Part shown: positions 25,986-34,115 of the stretch, piece after piece
How the letters are laid out: the number at the start of each line of letters is the position of its first letter
How positions within the stretch are numbered: the stretch's first letter is position 1
NCBI GenBank assembly: GCA_963605405.1
Contig: CAVCUP010000002.1
Coordinates: 128,947 to 192,946, forward strand
Direction: 5' to 3'
Length of the DNA stretch: 64,000 nucleotides
From: Paratractidigestivibacter sp963605405
GTDB lineage: Bacteria; Actinomycetota; Coriobacteriia; Coriobacteriales; Atopobiaceae
The notes under the pieces: model-generated
What the model saw: only the letters and a program-made list of their open reading frames with translations
What the model was told of the DNA's origin: nothing
Databases searched by the model: none
Made by a program: the position numbers and the translations under genes

Positions 25986-28532
25986 TTGGCCCATAAGAAC
26001 GTGATCGAGCTGCTCGCGCCGGCGGGCGGCCCCGAGCCCTTCAACGCCGCGCTGGCCGCGGGCGCCGACGCAATCTACTGCGGCCTCGGCAACAGCTTCA
26101 ATGCGCGCCGCTCCGCGAAGAACTTCGACGACGCGAGCTTCGGCGACGCGTGCCGACGCGCGCACCTGGCAGGCACGCGCGTCTACGTGACGGTTAACGT
26201 GGCCGTCGCCACCGACGAGATTCCGCGCGTCCTCGGCCTCGTCCGCCGCGCGTGGCTCCTGGGCGCCGACGCCTTCATCATCCAGGACTGGGGCCTCTTC
26301 GCGCAGATCCGCCGCACGTGGCCGCAGATCGAGACCCACGTCTCCACGCAGGCCAACGTCCACGACGCACGCGGCGTGGCCTGGTGCCGCGAGCTGGGCG
26401 CCGACCGCGTGACGCTCTCGCGCGAGCTCTCCCTGCCGGAGATCGAGCGCATCGCCCAGGAAGGCGTCGAGCTCGAGTGCTTCGGCCACGGCGCGCTGTG
26501 CTTCTGCTACTCCGGCGTCTGCATGATGAGCTCGCTTTCCGGCGGGCGCTCCGCGAACCGCGGGCTCTGCGCCCAGCCGTGCCGCCTGCCGTACGAGCTC
26601 GTCGACGAGAAGGGCGAGCTCGTGCCCGTGCCCGGCGTGCCCACGGCCGGCCTTGCCGAGACCATGCGCGGCGTCGGCGGGACGCGCGCGCTGTGCCCCA
26701 AGGACTACTGCACCGTCGACCATGTCGGCGAGATGATCGCCGCGGGCGTGGGTTCGCTCAAGGTCGAGGGCCGCATGAAGGCGCCCGATTACGTGTACCA
26801 GGTCGTGGGCGCGTACCGGCAGGCCATCGACGCCGCTATTGCAGGCGAGCCTCTGGCCGAGGCCGAGGACGCGGCGGTTCGCCGGCGGCTCAAGCGCGCG
26901 TTCAACCGAGACTTCACCGACGCCTATCTGCGCGGGGAGTCCGGCAACGAGATGATGAGCTACGAGCGCTCCAACAACCGCGGCGAGGTCGTGGGCGAGG
27001 TCGAGTCCTCCCGCGCGCTCGAGGACAGCGTCGAGAGACGCGGCGGCGGCAACGGCGGGCGCACGCGCATGCGCCGCTTCAAGCGCGCCGAGGTCCGCAT
27101 CAGGCTCAGCGAGCCGGTGGGGGAGGGCGACCTGCTCGAGGTGCGCCCGGTGAGCGACCCCACGCAGTTCCTCACGGTCACGGCCGAGCGCGACTCCGAG
27201 GCCGGCGAGGTCATCTCTTGCCGAGCGCCAAGGCCTATGGAGGCGGGCGCGATCGTCCGCGTGATCCGCTCGCAGGCCGCGATGGACGCGGCGGCGCGCG
27301 TGAGCAAGGCGGACGTCCAGCGCAAGCGGCCCGTCCACGTGCGGGTCGTTGCGCGATTGGGCCAGGCGTTCCGGGTCGAGGTCTCGTGCGCGGACGGCGA
27401 GGCGAGCGCCTCGGCCGAGGGGTTCGTCTGCGAGGCCGCGCGAACCCGCGCCGTCACGGGCGAGGACCTGGTCGAGCACGTCGGGCGCATGGGCGGAGGC
27501 CCCTTCGAGCCCGTGAGCTTCGATGTCCAGATGGACGAGGGGCTCGGCATGGGCTTCTCGGCCGTGCATAAGGTCCGCGCGGCCGCGGTGAAGTCGCTCG
27601 AGGAGGCGCTTCTCGCCCCGTATGCCTCGCGTGAGGAAGGGCTGGCGCCCGCGCCGTCCGACCGCGCCGTCTCGTACCGGCTGGGCATGGCGCGAGCGGA
27701 GGCGGGCATCGCGGACCCGGCCTCGACCAGGCGAGAGGAGCCCTGCGCGTGCGCGCTCGTGGTCGATCCCGCGTGCGCCCGCGCCGCGCTCGAGGCCGGA
27801 GCCGCGCGCGTTTACGCGACCGCCGACGACCTCGCGTCCGGGGACTGGCCCGAGGGCGTCATCCCCTGGCTGGACGAGGTATGCCGCGAGGCCGACCACG
27901 AGCGCTTGGACCCCTGGGTCGTCGAGGGCGCCCCTCTCGCCGTCGGCAACGTGTCCGAGCTCGCGCTCGCGGCTGAGCGCGGAGCCATGCCCGAGGTCCG
28001 CTCCTGCGTCCCCGTCCACAACGAGAGCTGCCTGGTGGCCCTCGAGGCTGCGGGCGCGGCGGGGTTCTGGCTCTCGCCGGAGCTCACGCTCGAGCAGGTC
28101 TGCGAGCTCGCGCCGGCGGCCTCGGTGCCCGTGGGCCTCATGGTTCTCGGCCGCGAGCGCGCGATGACCTCGGAGCACTGCGTCTTGCAGGTCACGGGCA
28201 AGTGCGTCCACAACTGCGCCCGCTGCCCCCAGCGCGCTCGGCGCTTCTCGCTCAAGGACATCGACGGCAAGCTCCTTCCCGTGCGCACCGACGTCAACGG
28301 CCGCTCGCGCATCTGGTCGGCCTACCCGCTCGACGCCACCCCGCAGGCGGCCGAGCTCATCGACGCCGGCGTGACGCGCCTGCTCGCGGACTGCACCCTT
28401 CTCGACGAGAAGCAGACGCGTTTCGGCGTCGAGCGCGTCGTCCGCGCCATCGCCGCGACGAGCGCCGGCAAGAAGCCCGCCGCGCGCCTGCAGGGCGCCA
28501 CCTCGGGGCATCTCTTCACGGGAATCGGCTAG
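25986..28532 (+). CDS. Peptidase U32 family protein (RlhA/YdcP-like, with C-terminal extension)
   Basis: 848 residues. The U32 core is at the N-terminus (IELLAPAGGPEPFNAALAAGADAIYCG), with the cysteine-rich block FGHGALCFCYSGVCMMS and RGLCAQPCR. LKVEGRMKAPDYVYQVVGAYR follows, then a DUF3656-like middle and a second cysteine cluster (CVHNCARCPQRA). Members with this layout (E. coli RlhA, TrhP) are needed for hydroxylation of rRNA or tRNA bases, so RNA modification is more likely than proteolysis. The start is inferred as TTG 25986 because AAAGGAGAGG sits just upstream and the U32 fold begins directly after it; no ATG or GTG there fits as well. Confidence 0.82.
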   Translation: MAHKNVIELLAPAGGPEPFNAALAAGADAIYCGLGNSFNARRSAKNFDDASFGDACRRAHLAGTRVYVTVNVAVATDEIPRVLGLVRRAWLLGADAFIIQDWGLFAQIRRTWPQIETHVSTQANVHDARGVAWCRELGADRVTLSRELSLPEIERIAQEGVELECFGHGALCFCYSGVCMMSSLSGGRSANRGLCAQPCRLPYELVDEKGELVPVPGVPTAGLAETMRGVGGTRALCPKDYCTVDHVGEMIAAGVGSLKVEGRMKAPDYVYQVVGAYRQAIDAAIAGEPLAEAEDAAVRRRLKRAFNRDFTDAYLRGESGNEMMSYERSNNRGEVVGEVESSRALEDSVERRGGGNGGRTRMRRFKRAEVRIRLSEPVGEGDLLEVRPVSDPTQFLTVTAERDSEAGEVISCRAPRPMEAGAIVRVIRSQAAMDAAARVSKADVQRKRPVHVRVVARLGQAFRVEVSCADGEASASAEGFVCEAARTRAVTGEDLVEHVGRMGGGPFEPVSFDVQMDEGLGMGFSAVHKVRAAAVKSLEEALLAPYASREEGLAPAPSDRAVSYRLGMARAEAGIADPASTRREEPCACALVVDPACARAALEAGAARVYATADDLASGDWPEGVIPWLDEVCREADHERLDPWVVEGAPLAVGNVSELALAAERGAMPEVRSCVPVHNESCLVALEAAGAAGFWLSPELTLEQVCELAPAASVPVGLMVLGRERAMTSEHCVLQVTGKCVHNCARCPQRARRFSLKDIDGKLLPVRTDVNGRSRIWSAYPLDATPQAAELIDAGVTRLLADCTLLDEKQTRFGVERVVRAIAATSAGKKPAARLQGATSGHLFTGIG

Positions 28533-28613
28533 GGGCGGCCGCCCGGGTTCTCCCGCAGGGCCCGTTGGGTAATATTGAAAACGTTGTGTGCACGAACGGA
28601 AAGGAACCCCACC

Positions 28614-28850
28614 ATGGCAGTGGATAAGCAGCTTCTGGAAGAGACCCTCGACATCATCCGTCAGAGCCTGCAGGCCGACGGCGGCGACGTGGAGCTCATC
28701 GACGTCGACGAGGACGGCGTCGTCACCCTCGAGATGCAGGGCGCCTGCGCGGGCTGCCCGCTCTCCAGCATGGACATGTCCGAGGGCATCGAGCGCATTC
28801 TGATGGAGCACGTTCCCGGCGTGACGCGCGTCCAGCCGGCCGTCCTCTAG
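28614..28850 (+). CDS. NifU-like C-terminal-domain iron-sulfur scaffold protein
   Basis: 78 residues, the size of a stand-alone Nfu domain. The cluster-binding CxxC is in GACAGCPLSSMDM, preceded by LQADGGDVELIDVDEDGVV. Nfu proteins carry and deliver Fe-S clusters to target apoproteins. Start ATG 28614 follows GGAAAGGAA. TAATAT at 28570-28575 may be a -10 box. It is 19 bp upstream of lgt and probably cotranscribed. Confidence 0.92.
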   Translation: MAVDKQLLEETLDIIRQSLQADGGDVELIDVDEDGVVTLEMQGACAGCPLSSMDMSEGIERILMEHVPGVTRVQPAVL

Positions 28851-28869
28851 CGACGGCGGGAAGAAGCGC

Positions 28870-29691
28870 GTGTTTCTCAACGACATCTTCCAGGCGCTCG
28901 ACCCCGTCGCGTTCACGTTGGGTCCCCTGAGCGTCCGCTGGTACGGCTTGGCGTACCTCGCCGGCTTTATCGTGGCGGGGCTCGTGATTTTTCGGATCGC
29001 GCGGCGCTGGGAGCTCGACCTCACGCTTGATGATGTGGTGAGCATCGTCATCGGCGTCGCGTTCGGAATCATCATCGGCGCGCGCCTGGGCTACGTTCTT
29101 TTCTATGGAGCGGGCTACTACCTCGAGCATCCCGGCGAGATCATCGCCACCTGGGACGGCGGCATGAGCTTCCACGGCGGCCTTATCGGCGCGGTCGTGG
29201 GCGGCTCCATCGTTTGCAGGCAGTACCGGATCAGCATTCCCACCATCTGCGACCTGGGCGTCATCGGCGCGACGTGGGGGATTTTCTTCGGGCGCTGCGC
29301 GAACTTCGTCAACGGCGAGCTCTGGGGCAAGGAGTGCGACCTGCCGTGGGCGGTGGCGTTCCCGTCCGGCGGCGGCGTGTTCCGTCACCCCTCGCAGCTC
29401 TATGAGGCCGTGCTCGAGGGTCTCGTGATCTTCTGCGTGCTGTGGGCGCTCTCCCGCAAGAGGCCGCCGCGCCCACAGGGGACCTTCATGGGCGTGTTCC
29501 TCGTGCTTTATGGCGTGTTCAGGTTCCTCATCGAGTTCGTGCGCGTGCCCGACGCGCAGCTCGGCTATCTCTTCGGGCCGATCACGATGGGCCAGTGCCT
29601 GAGCCTGCCGCTCGTGGTGCTCGGCGCGGTCCTGCTCGTCGCGGCACATAGGCTTGGACGCCAGCAGGTCGGGAGGCTTCCCGAGGAGTAG
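28870..29691 (+). CDS. lgt: Prolipoprotein diacylglyceryl transferase
   Basis: Integral membrane enzyme that moves diacylglycerol from phosphatidylglycerol to the lipobox cysteine of prolipoproteins, the first step of lipoprotein maturation. 273 residues with about seven membrane helices. The signature appears as FGRCANFVNGELWG (family GRxGNFxNGExxG), along with GGMSFHGGLIGA and SVRWYGLAYLAGF. Start GTG 28870 follows GGGAAGAAG. The Tat-lipobox solute-binding protein at 42377 is a likely client. Confidence 0.95.
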   Translation: MFLNDIFQALDPVAFTLGPLSVRWYGLAYLAGFIVAGLVIFRIARRWELDLTLDDVVSIVIGVAFGIIIGARLGYVLFYGAGYYLEHPGEIIATWDGGMSFHGGLIGAVVGGSIVCRQYRISIPTICDLGVIGATWGIFFGRCANFVNGELWGKECDLPWAVAFPSGGGVFRHPSQLYEAVLEGLVIFCVLWALSRKRPPRPQGTFMGVFLVLYGVFRFLIEFVRVPDAQLGYLFGPITMGQCLSLPLVVLGAVLLVAAHRLGRQQVGRLPEE

Positions 29692-29759
29692 GGGGCCCGC
29701 GCGAGGGGACTCGGCAGCGTCCTCGCGGCAAGTTTTTCACGAGGCCTGCGGGACAAAAC

Positions 29760-31385
29760 TTATTCGCTCAGAGGGGCGGCGACGAGCCGCCCTTCTTCGT
29801 ATCTCACGGCGAGGGGCCGCGCTTGGGTCGGGTCCTCGCAGGGGAAGTCGGGCCGGTAATGGCCCCCTCGGCTCTCGCGACGCCCGAGCATCGCGCATGC
29901 GAGCGCCTTGGCGGAAAGAAGCGCGAGCTCGGCTCGGCGCGTCTCTGCGCAGGCGCGGGCGTTGTCGGACGGGGCCGCCTCCTCGGCAAGAAGCGAGCGG
30001 AGCCGCGCGACCGTGTTGAGCGCGGTCGTTAGCCCCGCCTCGTCGCGCTCAACCAGGCAATGCTCGCTCATCGTGTGCCTCAGCTCGCGGATCGCGGTCG
30101 CGGCGCAGGGCGCAGCCATCGGGTGTCCGTAGGGCTCCGTCGCGCTGCAATGTGTCCCACTCGTTACGCTGCCGCTCGCATCGCCCGGCACGCCGTTCCC
30201 CGTCCTTCTCGCTGCTTCCTTGCCCGCGATGTGCCCGAACACCAGCGCGTTCGCGCTCGCGAGGCCCCCGATGCGGTCGGCTCCGTGCATGCCGCCCGCG
30301 CACTCGCCGCAGGCGAAGAGCCCGGGGCAGCCCACGACGGCCGCGCGCTCGTCGATGCGAATGCCGCCGTTCGCGGCGTGGGCATAGTGGGCCACGCGCA
30401 GCTCCTGGTCGGGCGCGATGCCGTGTGCCTGGCGCAGCCACTCGGTGTAGGTGCGCATGAACTCAGGCATCGGGTCGGGCAGCTCGTGTCGCAGCCGCGC
30501 CCCGCCGGATCCCGTGCGCGCCACGCAAAGGTCGACCTCCCGGTCTCCCCAAGACGCGCTGAAGGGCCCGTGCTCAGATCTTTTTCCCAGAAGCCCCGGC
30601 CGGTCCAGGCCCTCGATGCGCGAGTACCGGAAGGCCTTCTCGTTGAAAACGACTCCCTTCACCGGGGCGACGAGGCCGACCATGATCTGCATGAACTCGC
30701 AGTTGACGAGCGAGGCGCCTTGCTCGAGGGCCGCGGCCTGCGCGGTCCCGAGGACGTCGGGCATCGTGAGGGTCCGCTCGAAGAGCCCGCCGAAACCGCC
30801 CGTGGCGAGGACGACCGAGCGGGCTTCGGCCCGGGCAAAAACGTTGCGCCGCTCGTCGAAGAGAATCGCTTCCCAGCCGTCGCCCGCCCGCTCGAGCCCC
30901 ATGAGCTCGAGGCCGTCGAAGACGCCGCAGCCGGCTCTTTCCAGCGCCTGGCCGGTCGAGGCCCGGTACGCTTCCCGCTCGAGGCCGTGCCATGAGCGCC
31001 TCTTCCTGTCGAAGCAGGGGATGAACTCGCGCTCGTCGGCGTTCGCGGCGCTGCGCAGGCCGCACCCGCGATGCTCAAGCTGCGAGACCGCCTCCTCGGC
31101 CCCTTCGGCCAGGACGCGCGCGAGCGCGGGGTCCGCGACGCCGCGCCCCACCTCGAGAATCGTCTCGACGAAGTCGTCGATGTCCTGCGCGCCCTCGGGC
31201 CCCACAAGGCCCAGGCCCCACGTCCCGGGAAAGAAGCTCGACCCGCCGAAGGCCGTGCCGGCGCAGGCGATGGCCGTCCGGGCCCCTTCCTCCGCGGCCG
31301 CGAGGCCCGCCGTCGTCCCCGCGATCCCGCTGCCGACGACGAGCACGTCGAGGCGGCTCAGGCCCTCGGTTACAAGTTGTGGCAT
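29760..31385 (-). CDS. FAD-dependent oxidoreductase, fumarate reductase/L-aspartate oxidase superfamily
   Basis: 541 residues. The N-terminal FAD-binding motif is VVGSGIAGTTAGLAAAEEG. Central blocks include SVVLATGGFGG, and the substrate/FAD-capping region has YAHAANGGIRIDERAAVVGCPGLFACGECAGGMHGADRIGG, similar to the HYxxGGI and GLYAxGE motifs of NadB and FrdA. A C-terminal helical domain (last 110 residues) matches succinate dehydrogenase flavoproteins. No nadA/nadC or sdhB/frdB gene is adjacent, so I cannot choose between aspartate oxidase and an orphan flavoprotein. The start at ATG 31385 is preferred over GTG 31418. It is divergent from hisI. Confidence 0.75.
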   Translation of the reverse strand: MPQLVTEGLSRLDVLVVGSGIAGTTAGLAAAEEGARTAIACAGTAFGGSSFFPGTWGLGLVGPEGAQDIDDFVETILEVGRGVADPALARVLAEGAEEAVSQLEHRGCGLRSAANADEREFIPCFDRKRRSWHGLEREAYRASTGQALERAGCGVFDGLELMGLERAGDGWEAILFDERRNVFARAEARSVVLATGGFGGLFERTLTMPDVLGTAQAAALEQGASLVNCEFMQIMVGLVAPVKGVVFNEKAFRYSRIEGLDRPGLLGKRSEHGPFSASWGDREVDLCVARTGSGGARLRHELPDPMPEFMRTYTEWLRQAHGIAPDQELRVAHYAHAANGGIRIDERAAVVGCPGLFACGECAGGMHGADRIGGLASANALVFGHIAGKEAARRTGNGVPGDASGSVTSGTHCSATEPYGHPMAAPCAATAIRELRHTMSEHCLVERDEAGLTTALNTVARLRSLLAEEAAPSDNARACAETRRAELALLSAKALACAMLGRRESRGGHYRPDFPCEDPTQARPLAVRYEEGRLVAAPLSE

Positions 31386-31455
31386 GGCTCCCAGCCTCTC
31401 TCGCCCGCGGCGCTCCACCCTGCTAAAGTGAAAAGCCGCGATTCAAGGAGGCGGC

Positions 31456-31830
31456 ATGTCCCGGAACAACGAGTATATCTATGGCGGCGAGGCCGCCGGG
31501 CCGGTCGGGCTCGAAGGCGCGCGAGTCAAGTTCGACGCTTCCGGCCTCGTGCCGTGCGTCGTGCAGCAGGAAGGCACCGGCGAGGTGCTCATGGTCGCGT
31601 GGATGAACGAGGAGTCCCTGCGCCTCACTATAAAGACCGGCACCACCTGGTTCTGGTCCCGCAGTCGCCAGGAGCTCTGGAACAAGGGCGCCACCAGCGG
31701 AAACATGCAGCAGGTCAAGCACCTGCTCGTGGACTGCGACGCGGACACGCTCGTCGCCGTGGTCGATTCCCCCGGCCCCGCCTGCCATACTGGCCACCGC
31801 ACCTGCTTCTTTCGCGAGATCAAAGAGTAG
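31456..31830 (+). CDS. hisI: Phosphoribosyl-AMP cyclohydrolase
   Basis: Third step of histidine synthesis (PR-AMP to ProFAR); 124 residues, a stand-alone HisI. Motifs: VLMVAWMNEESL, TTWFWSRSRQELWNKGATSGN, VDCDADTLVAVVD with metal-binding aspartates, and PACHTGHRTCFF with the zinc-binding cysteines. Start ATG 31456 follows AAGGAGG. It is separated by 69 bp from hisE, so the two steps that are fused in enterobacteria are split here. Confidence 0.96.
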   Translation: MSRNNEYIYGGEAAGPVGLEGARVKFDASGLVPCVVQQEGTGEVLMVAWMNEESLRLTIKTGTTWFWSRSRQELWNKGATSGNMQQVKHLLVDCDADTLVAVVDSPGPACHTGHRTCFFREIKE

Positions 31831-31899
31831 GCCGGCCAGGGCGGCGGTCCCTGCCCCGCATTCCGAGTTTATATGAGAGTTTTATGTGAGGAGGCCCAC

Positions 31900-32217
31900 G
31901 TGGGCGAGAGAACCAAGGACGTTCGTGACGGCAACATCGGCGAGACCCTCGAGGGCCTGGCCCAGGTGATTCACGGCCGGCGCGAGGCCTCGCCGGAGAC
32001 CTCCTACACCGCCAAGCTTCTCCAGGGCAAGGAAGACAGCCTGCTCAAGAAGCTCGCCGAGGAGGCGAGCGAGGTCATTATGGCCTGCAAGGACGACGAC
32101 CACGACCACATCCGCTACGAGGCGGGCGACCTGGTCTATCACCTCATGGTCGCCCTCGAGCGCTACGGCGTCACGCTGGAGGAGCTGGCCGGCGAGCTGG
32201 ACGCCCGCCGGCGCTAG
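31900..32217 (+). CDS. hisE: Phosphoribosyl-ATP pyrophosphatase
   Basis: Second step of histidine synthesis (PR-ATP to PR-AMP); 105 residues of the all-alpha NTP pyrophosphatase fold. The metal-binding pattern is KKLAEEASEVIMACK (ExxE) with RYEAGDLVYHLMV (ExxD). The start is GTG 31900, with GAGGAGG 5 nt upstream, rather than the ATG at 31873. The stop codon TAG (32215-32217) is inside a 16-bp stem whose complement is repeated three times downstream. Confidence 0.93.
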   Translation: MGERTKDVRDGNIGETLEGLAQVIHGRREASPETSYTAKLLQGKEDSLLKKLAEEASEVIMACKDDDHDHIRYEAGDLVYHLMVALERYGVTLEELAGELDARRR

Positions 32218-32535
32218 GGGCACACGACGGCCGATCTGCCCCTCACTCGTCGCTCGCGTACCTTGTGCACGCGTCGCTCCTCCTTCGGGGCACCTCGGCT
32301 CGCCGTGTGCCCCTAGCGCGCCGACGGTGCCGCACCGGCCGATCCGCCCCTCACTCGTCGCTCGCGTACCTTGTGCACGCGTCGCTCCTCCTTCGGGGCA
32401 CCTCGGCTCGCCGTGTGCCCCTAGCGCGCCGACGGTGCCGCACCGGCCGATCCGCCCCTCACTCGTCGCTCGCGTACCTTGTGCACGCGTCGCTCCTCCT
32501 TCGGGGCACCTCGGCTCGCCGTGTGCCCCTAGCGC
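32211..32535 (+). repeat. 108-bp tandem repeats with hairpins after hisE
   Basis: The gap 32218-32757 begins with nearly identical 108-bp units whose matching segments start at 32242, 32350 and 32458; the third is truncated at about 32535. Each unit ends with CGTGTGCCCCTAGCGC (32304-32319, 32412-32427, 32520-32535). This is the perfect reverse complement of the hisE end GCGCTAGGGGCACACG (32211-32226). Each unit also forms its own GGGGCAC/GTGCCCC hairpin. Duplication of a hisE terminator-like structure by unequal exchange would explain this. Open frames across the repeat are by-products of a period divisible by 3. Confidence 0.93.
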
Positions 32536-32670
32536 TGACGCCGCGCCGCCCGGCTCGCCGTGCGTACTGGCGCATCGTTGCCGTGCCATTGGCCCCTGCG
32601 GCGTTCGCTGCCCGGGGCTCGACCTGGCCTTTGCCTCTCCGAGCTCAATGTGGAGCTGAAATAGATTCGT

Positions 32671-32698
32671 TTGTCCTGGGCGCCGTAGTTGGTACCAT
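32671..32698 (+). promoter_or_regulatory. Candidate promoter for the NlpC/P60 gene
   Basis: TTGTCC (32671-32676), a 16-bp spacer and TACCAT (32693-32698), 60 bp before the start codon. Pattern match only. Confidence 0.45.
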
Positions 32699-32757
32699 AG
32701 GAAGGTCATGCAGGCCCACCCTGTGGGCGACGTGCAGATTCCAAAGGAGTTCTTTCT

Positions 32758-34014
32758 ATGCCGCAGCCTAAGCGCAACCGGTTCTTCGCATCGGCGCTCG
32801 CCGTTACCCTCGGCCTCGCCATTATCCCCGTAAACGCGCAGGCGGCCACGTCCGCCGAGCTTCAGGCCGAGCTCGATCAGGTCTCTCAGCAGATGAGCAG
32901 CCTTTATGCCGCTGCCGAGCAGGCCGGCTACGACCTCGACAACGTCACGCGCGACCTCAACGACACGAACGACCAGATCACCGACCTCGAGGGCCAGATC
33001 TCTGAGGAGCAGGAGCAGCTGAGGCAGAAGCAGGCCCAGCTCTCCGACATCCTCGCCGCCCAGTACAAGATGGGCGACGAGACCGGGCTTCTCTCCCTCA
33101 TCCTCAGCTCCGGCGACTTCGCCGAGCTCGTGAGCAATATCCACTACGCCAACAAGATCTCTGAGCAGAAGATGGACGCCATCCAGGACGTTCGCGACCT
33201 GCAGGAGTCCCTTGAGAACAACAAGAGCCAGCTCGAGGATCGCAGGACCGAGCAGGAGCAGCTCGTCTCCGACCAGCAGGTCAAGTCCGATTCCGCGAAC
33301 CAGGCGGCTGCTCAGGCGCAGGCTTATTACGACCAGCTCTCCGACGAGGTGAAGACGAAGCTCGCCGAGGAGGAGGCAGCTGCTCGCGCCAAGGCGGAAC
33401 AAGAGGCCCGCGCCGCGGCCGAGGCCGCCGCGAAGAAAGCCGAGGAGGAGGCCGCTGCGGCCGCCGCGGCTGCGTCCGCAAGCAGCTCTAGCAGCTCAAG
33501 CAGCTCCAGCGGTTCCAGCAGCTCAAGTTCCTCCAACGGCTCCGGCAGCAACGGTAGCTCCAACGGGGGCGGCAGCAATTCCGGCGGTTCCGGCGGCGGC
33601 AGCTCGAACGGCGGCAGCAGCAATAAGGGCGGCAGCTCCAGCAGCGCCGCGTCCATGGTCTCCCGCGCCCTCAGCGTCGTCGGCTCCGGGTATCAGTGGA
33701 GCGGCTACGTCTGGACCGGCAGCACCTCGAGCTCCGCCTTCACCTGCTCCGGCCTCATCGATTACGCCCTCGGCCTTCCCAGCAACTCCAGCTGGCCCGA
33801 GTCCCTGTATTCTTCTGTGAGCTACATCACGACCGACGTCAGCTCGCTCAACTACGGCGACCTCGTCTTCTACACCTATGCCGGCCGCTATCCCGGCCAC
33901 GTTGGCATCTACATCGGCGGCGGCCAGATCGTCGACTCCTGCCCCGGCAGCGGCGTCCAGGTCCGCGACATCAACTATCCGGGCACCTTCATCGGCGGCG
34001 GCCCCATCGTCTAG
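32758..34014 (+). CDS. Secreted coiled-coil NlpC/P60 endopeptidase
   Basis: Predicted D,L-endopeptidase acting on peptidoglycan stems, 418 residues. Sec signal peptide at residues 1-30 (ALAVTLGLAIIPVNAQA). A coiled coil runs from 31 to about 240, with the PcsB-type block SSGDFAELVSNIHYANKI, then a Ser/Gly/Asn-rich linker of about 70 residues. The NlpC/P60 domain has nucleophile Cys330 in FTCSGLIDYALG and His381 in GHVGIYIGGGQIV. The layout is the same as the Tat-exported hydrolase at 7138, but this one uses a Sec signal. Start ATG 32758 follows AAAGGAG. Confidence 0.93.
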   Translation: MPQPKRNRFFASALAVTLGLAIIPVNAQAATSAELQAELDQVSQQMSSLYAAAEQAGYDLDNVTRDLNDTNDQITDLEGQISEEQEQLRQKQAQLSDILAAQYKMGDETGLLSLILSSGDFAELVSNIHYANKISEQKMDAIQDVRDLQESLENNKSQLEDRRTEQEQLVSDQQVKSDSANQAAAQAQAYYDQLSDEVKTKLAEEEAAARAKAEQEARAAAEAAAKKAEEEAAAAAAAASASSSSSSSSSSGSSSSSSSNGSGSNGSSNGGGSNSGGSGGGSSNGGSSNKGGSSSSAASMVSRALSVVGSGYQWSGYVWTGSTSSSAFTCSGLIDYALGLPSNSSWPESLYSSVSYITTDVSSLNYGDLVFYTYAGRYPGHVGIYIGGGQIVDSCPGSGVQVRDINYPGTFIGGGPIV

Positions 34015-34031
34015 GACCAGACGTCGTTTAT

Positions 34032-34073
34032 CGCCGCCCCAGAGACCATCGGGTTCTGGGGCGGTTTCTTTTG
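34032..34073 (+). terminator. Rho-independent terminator after the NlpC/P60 gene
   Basis: Stem CGCCCCAGA against TTCTGGGGCG with a loop of about 10 nt, followed by GTTTCTTTT. Confidence 0.88.
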
Positions 34074-34115
34074 CGCGCGGGCCCTGTTCGCGGCCCGGAT
34101 CGATTAAGGAGATGC

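Noticed and set aside
25857..29075. Very long open frame on the minus strand (about 1070 codons)
   Set aside because: Antisense to the U32, NifU-like and lgt genes, composition dominated by Ala/Arg/Gly/His, no domain recognisable.
29760..31385. Firm call as L-aspartate oxidase NadB
   Set aside because: Motifs are compatible but nadA and nadC are not adjacent, and fumarate-reductase-like orphans share the same motifs.
32265..32771. Protein-coding repeat gene across the 108-bp repeats
   Set aside because: The frame stays open only because 108 is divisible by 3; the sequence is non-coding in character and overlaps the NlpC/P60 promoter and start.
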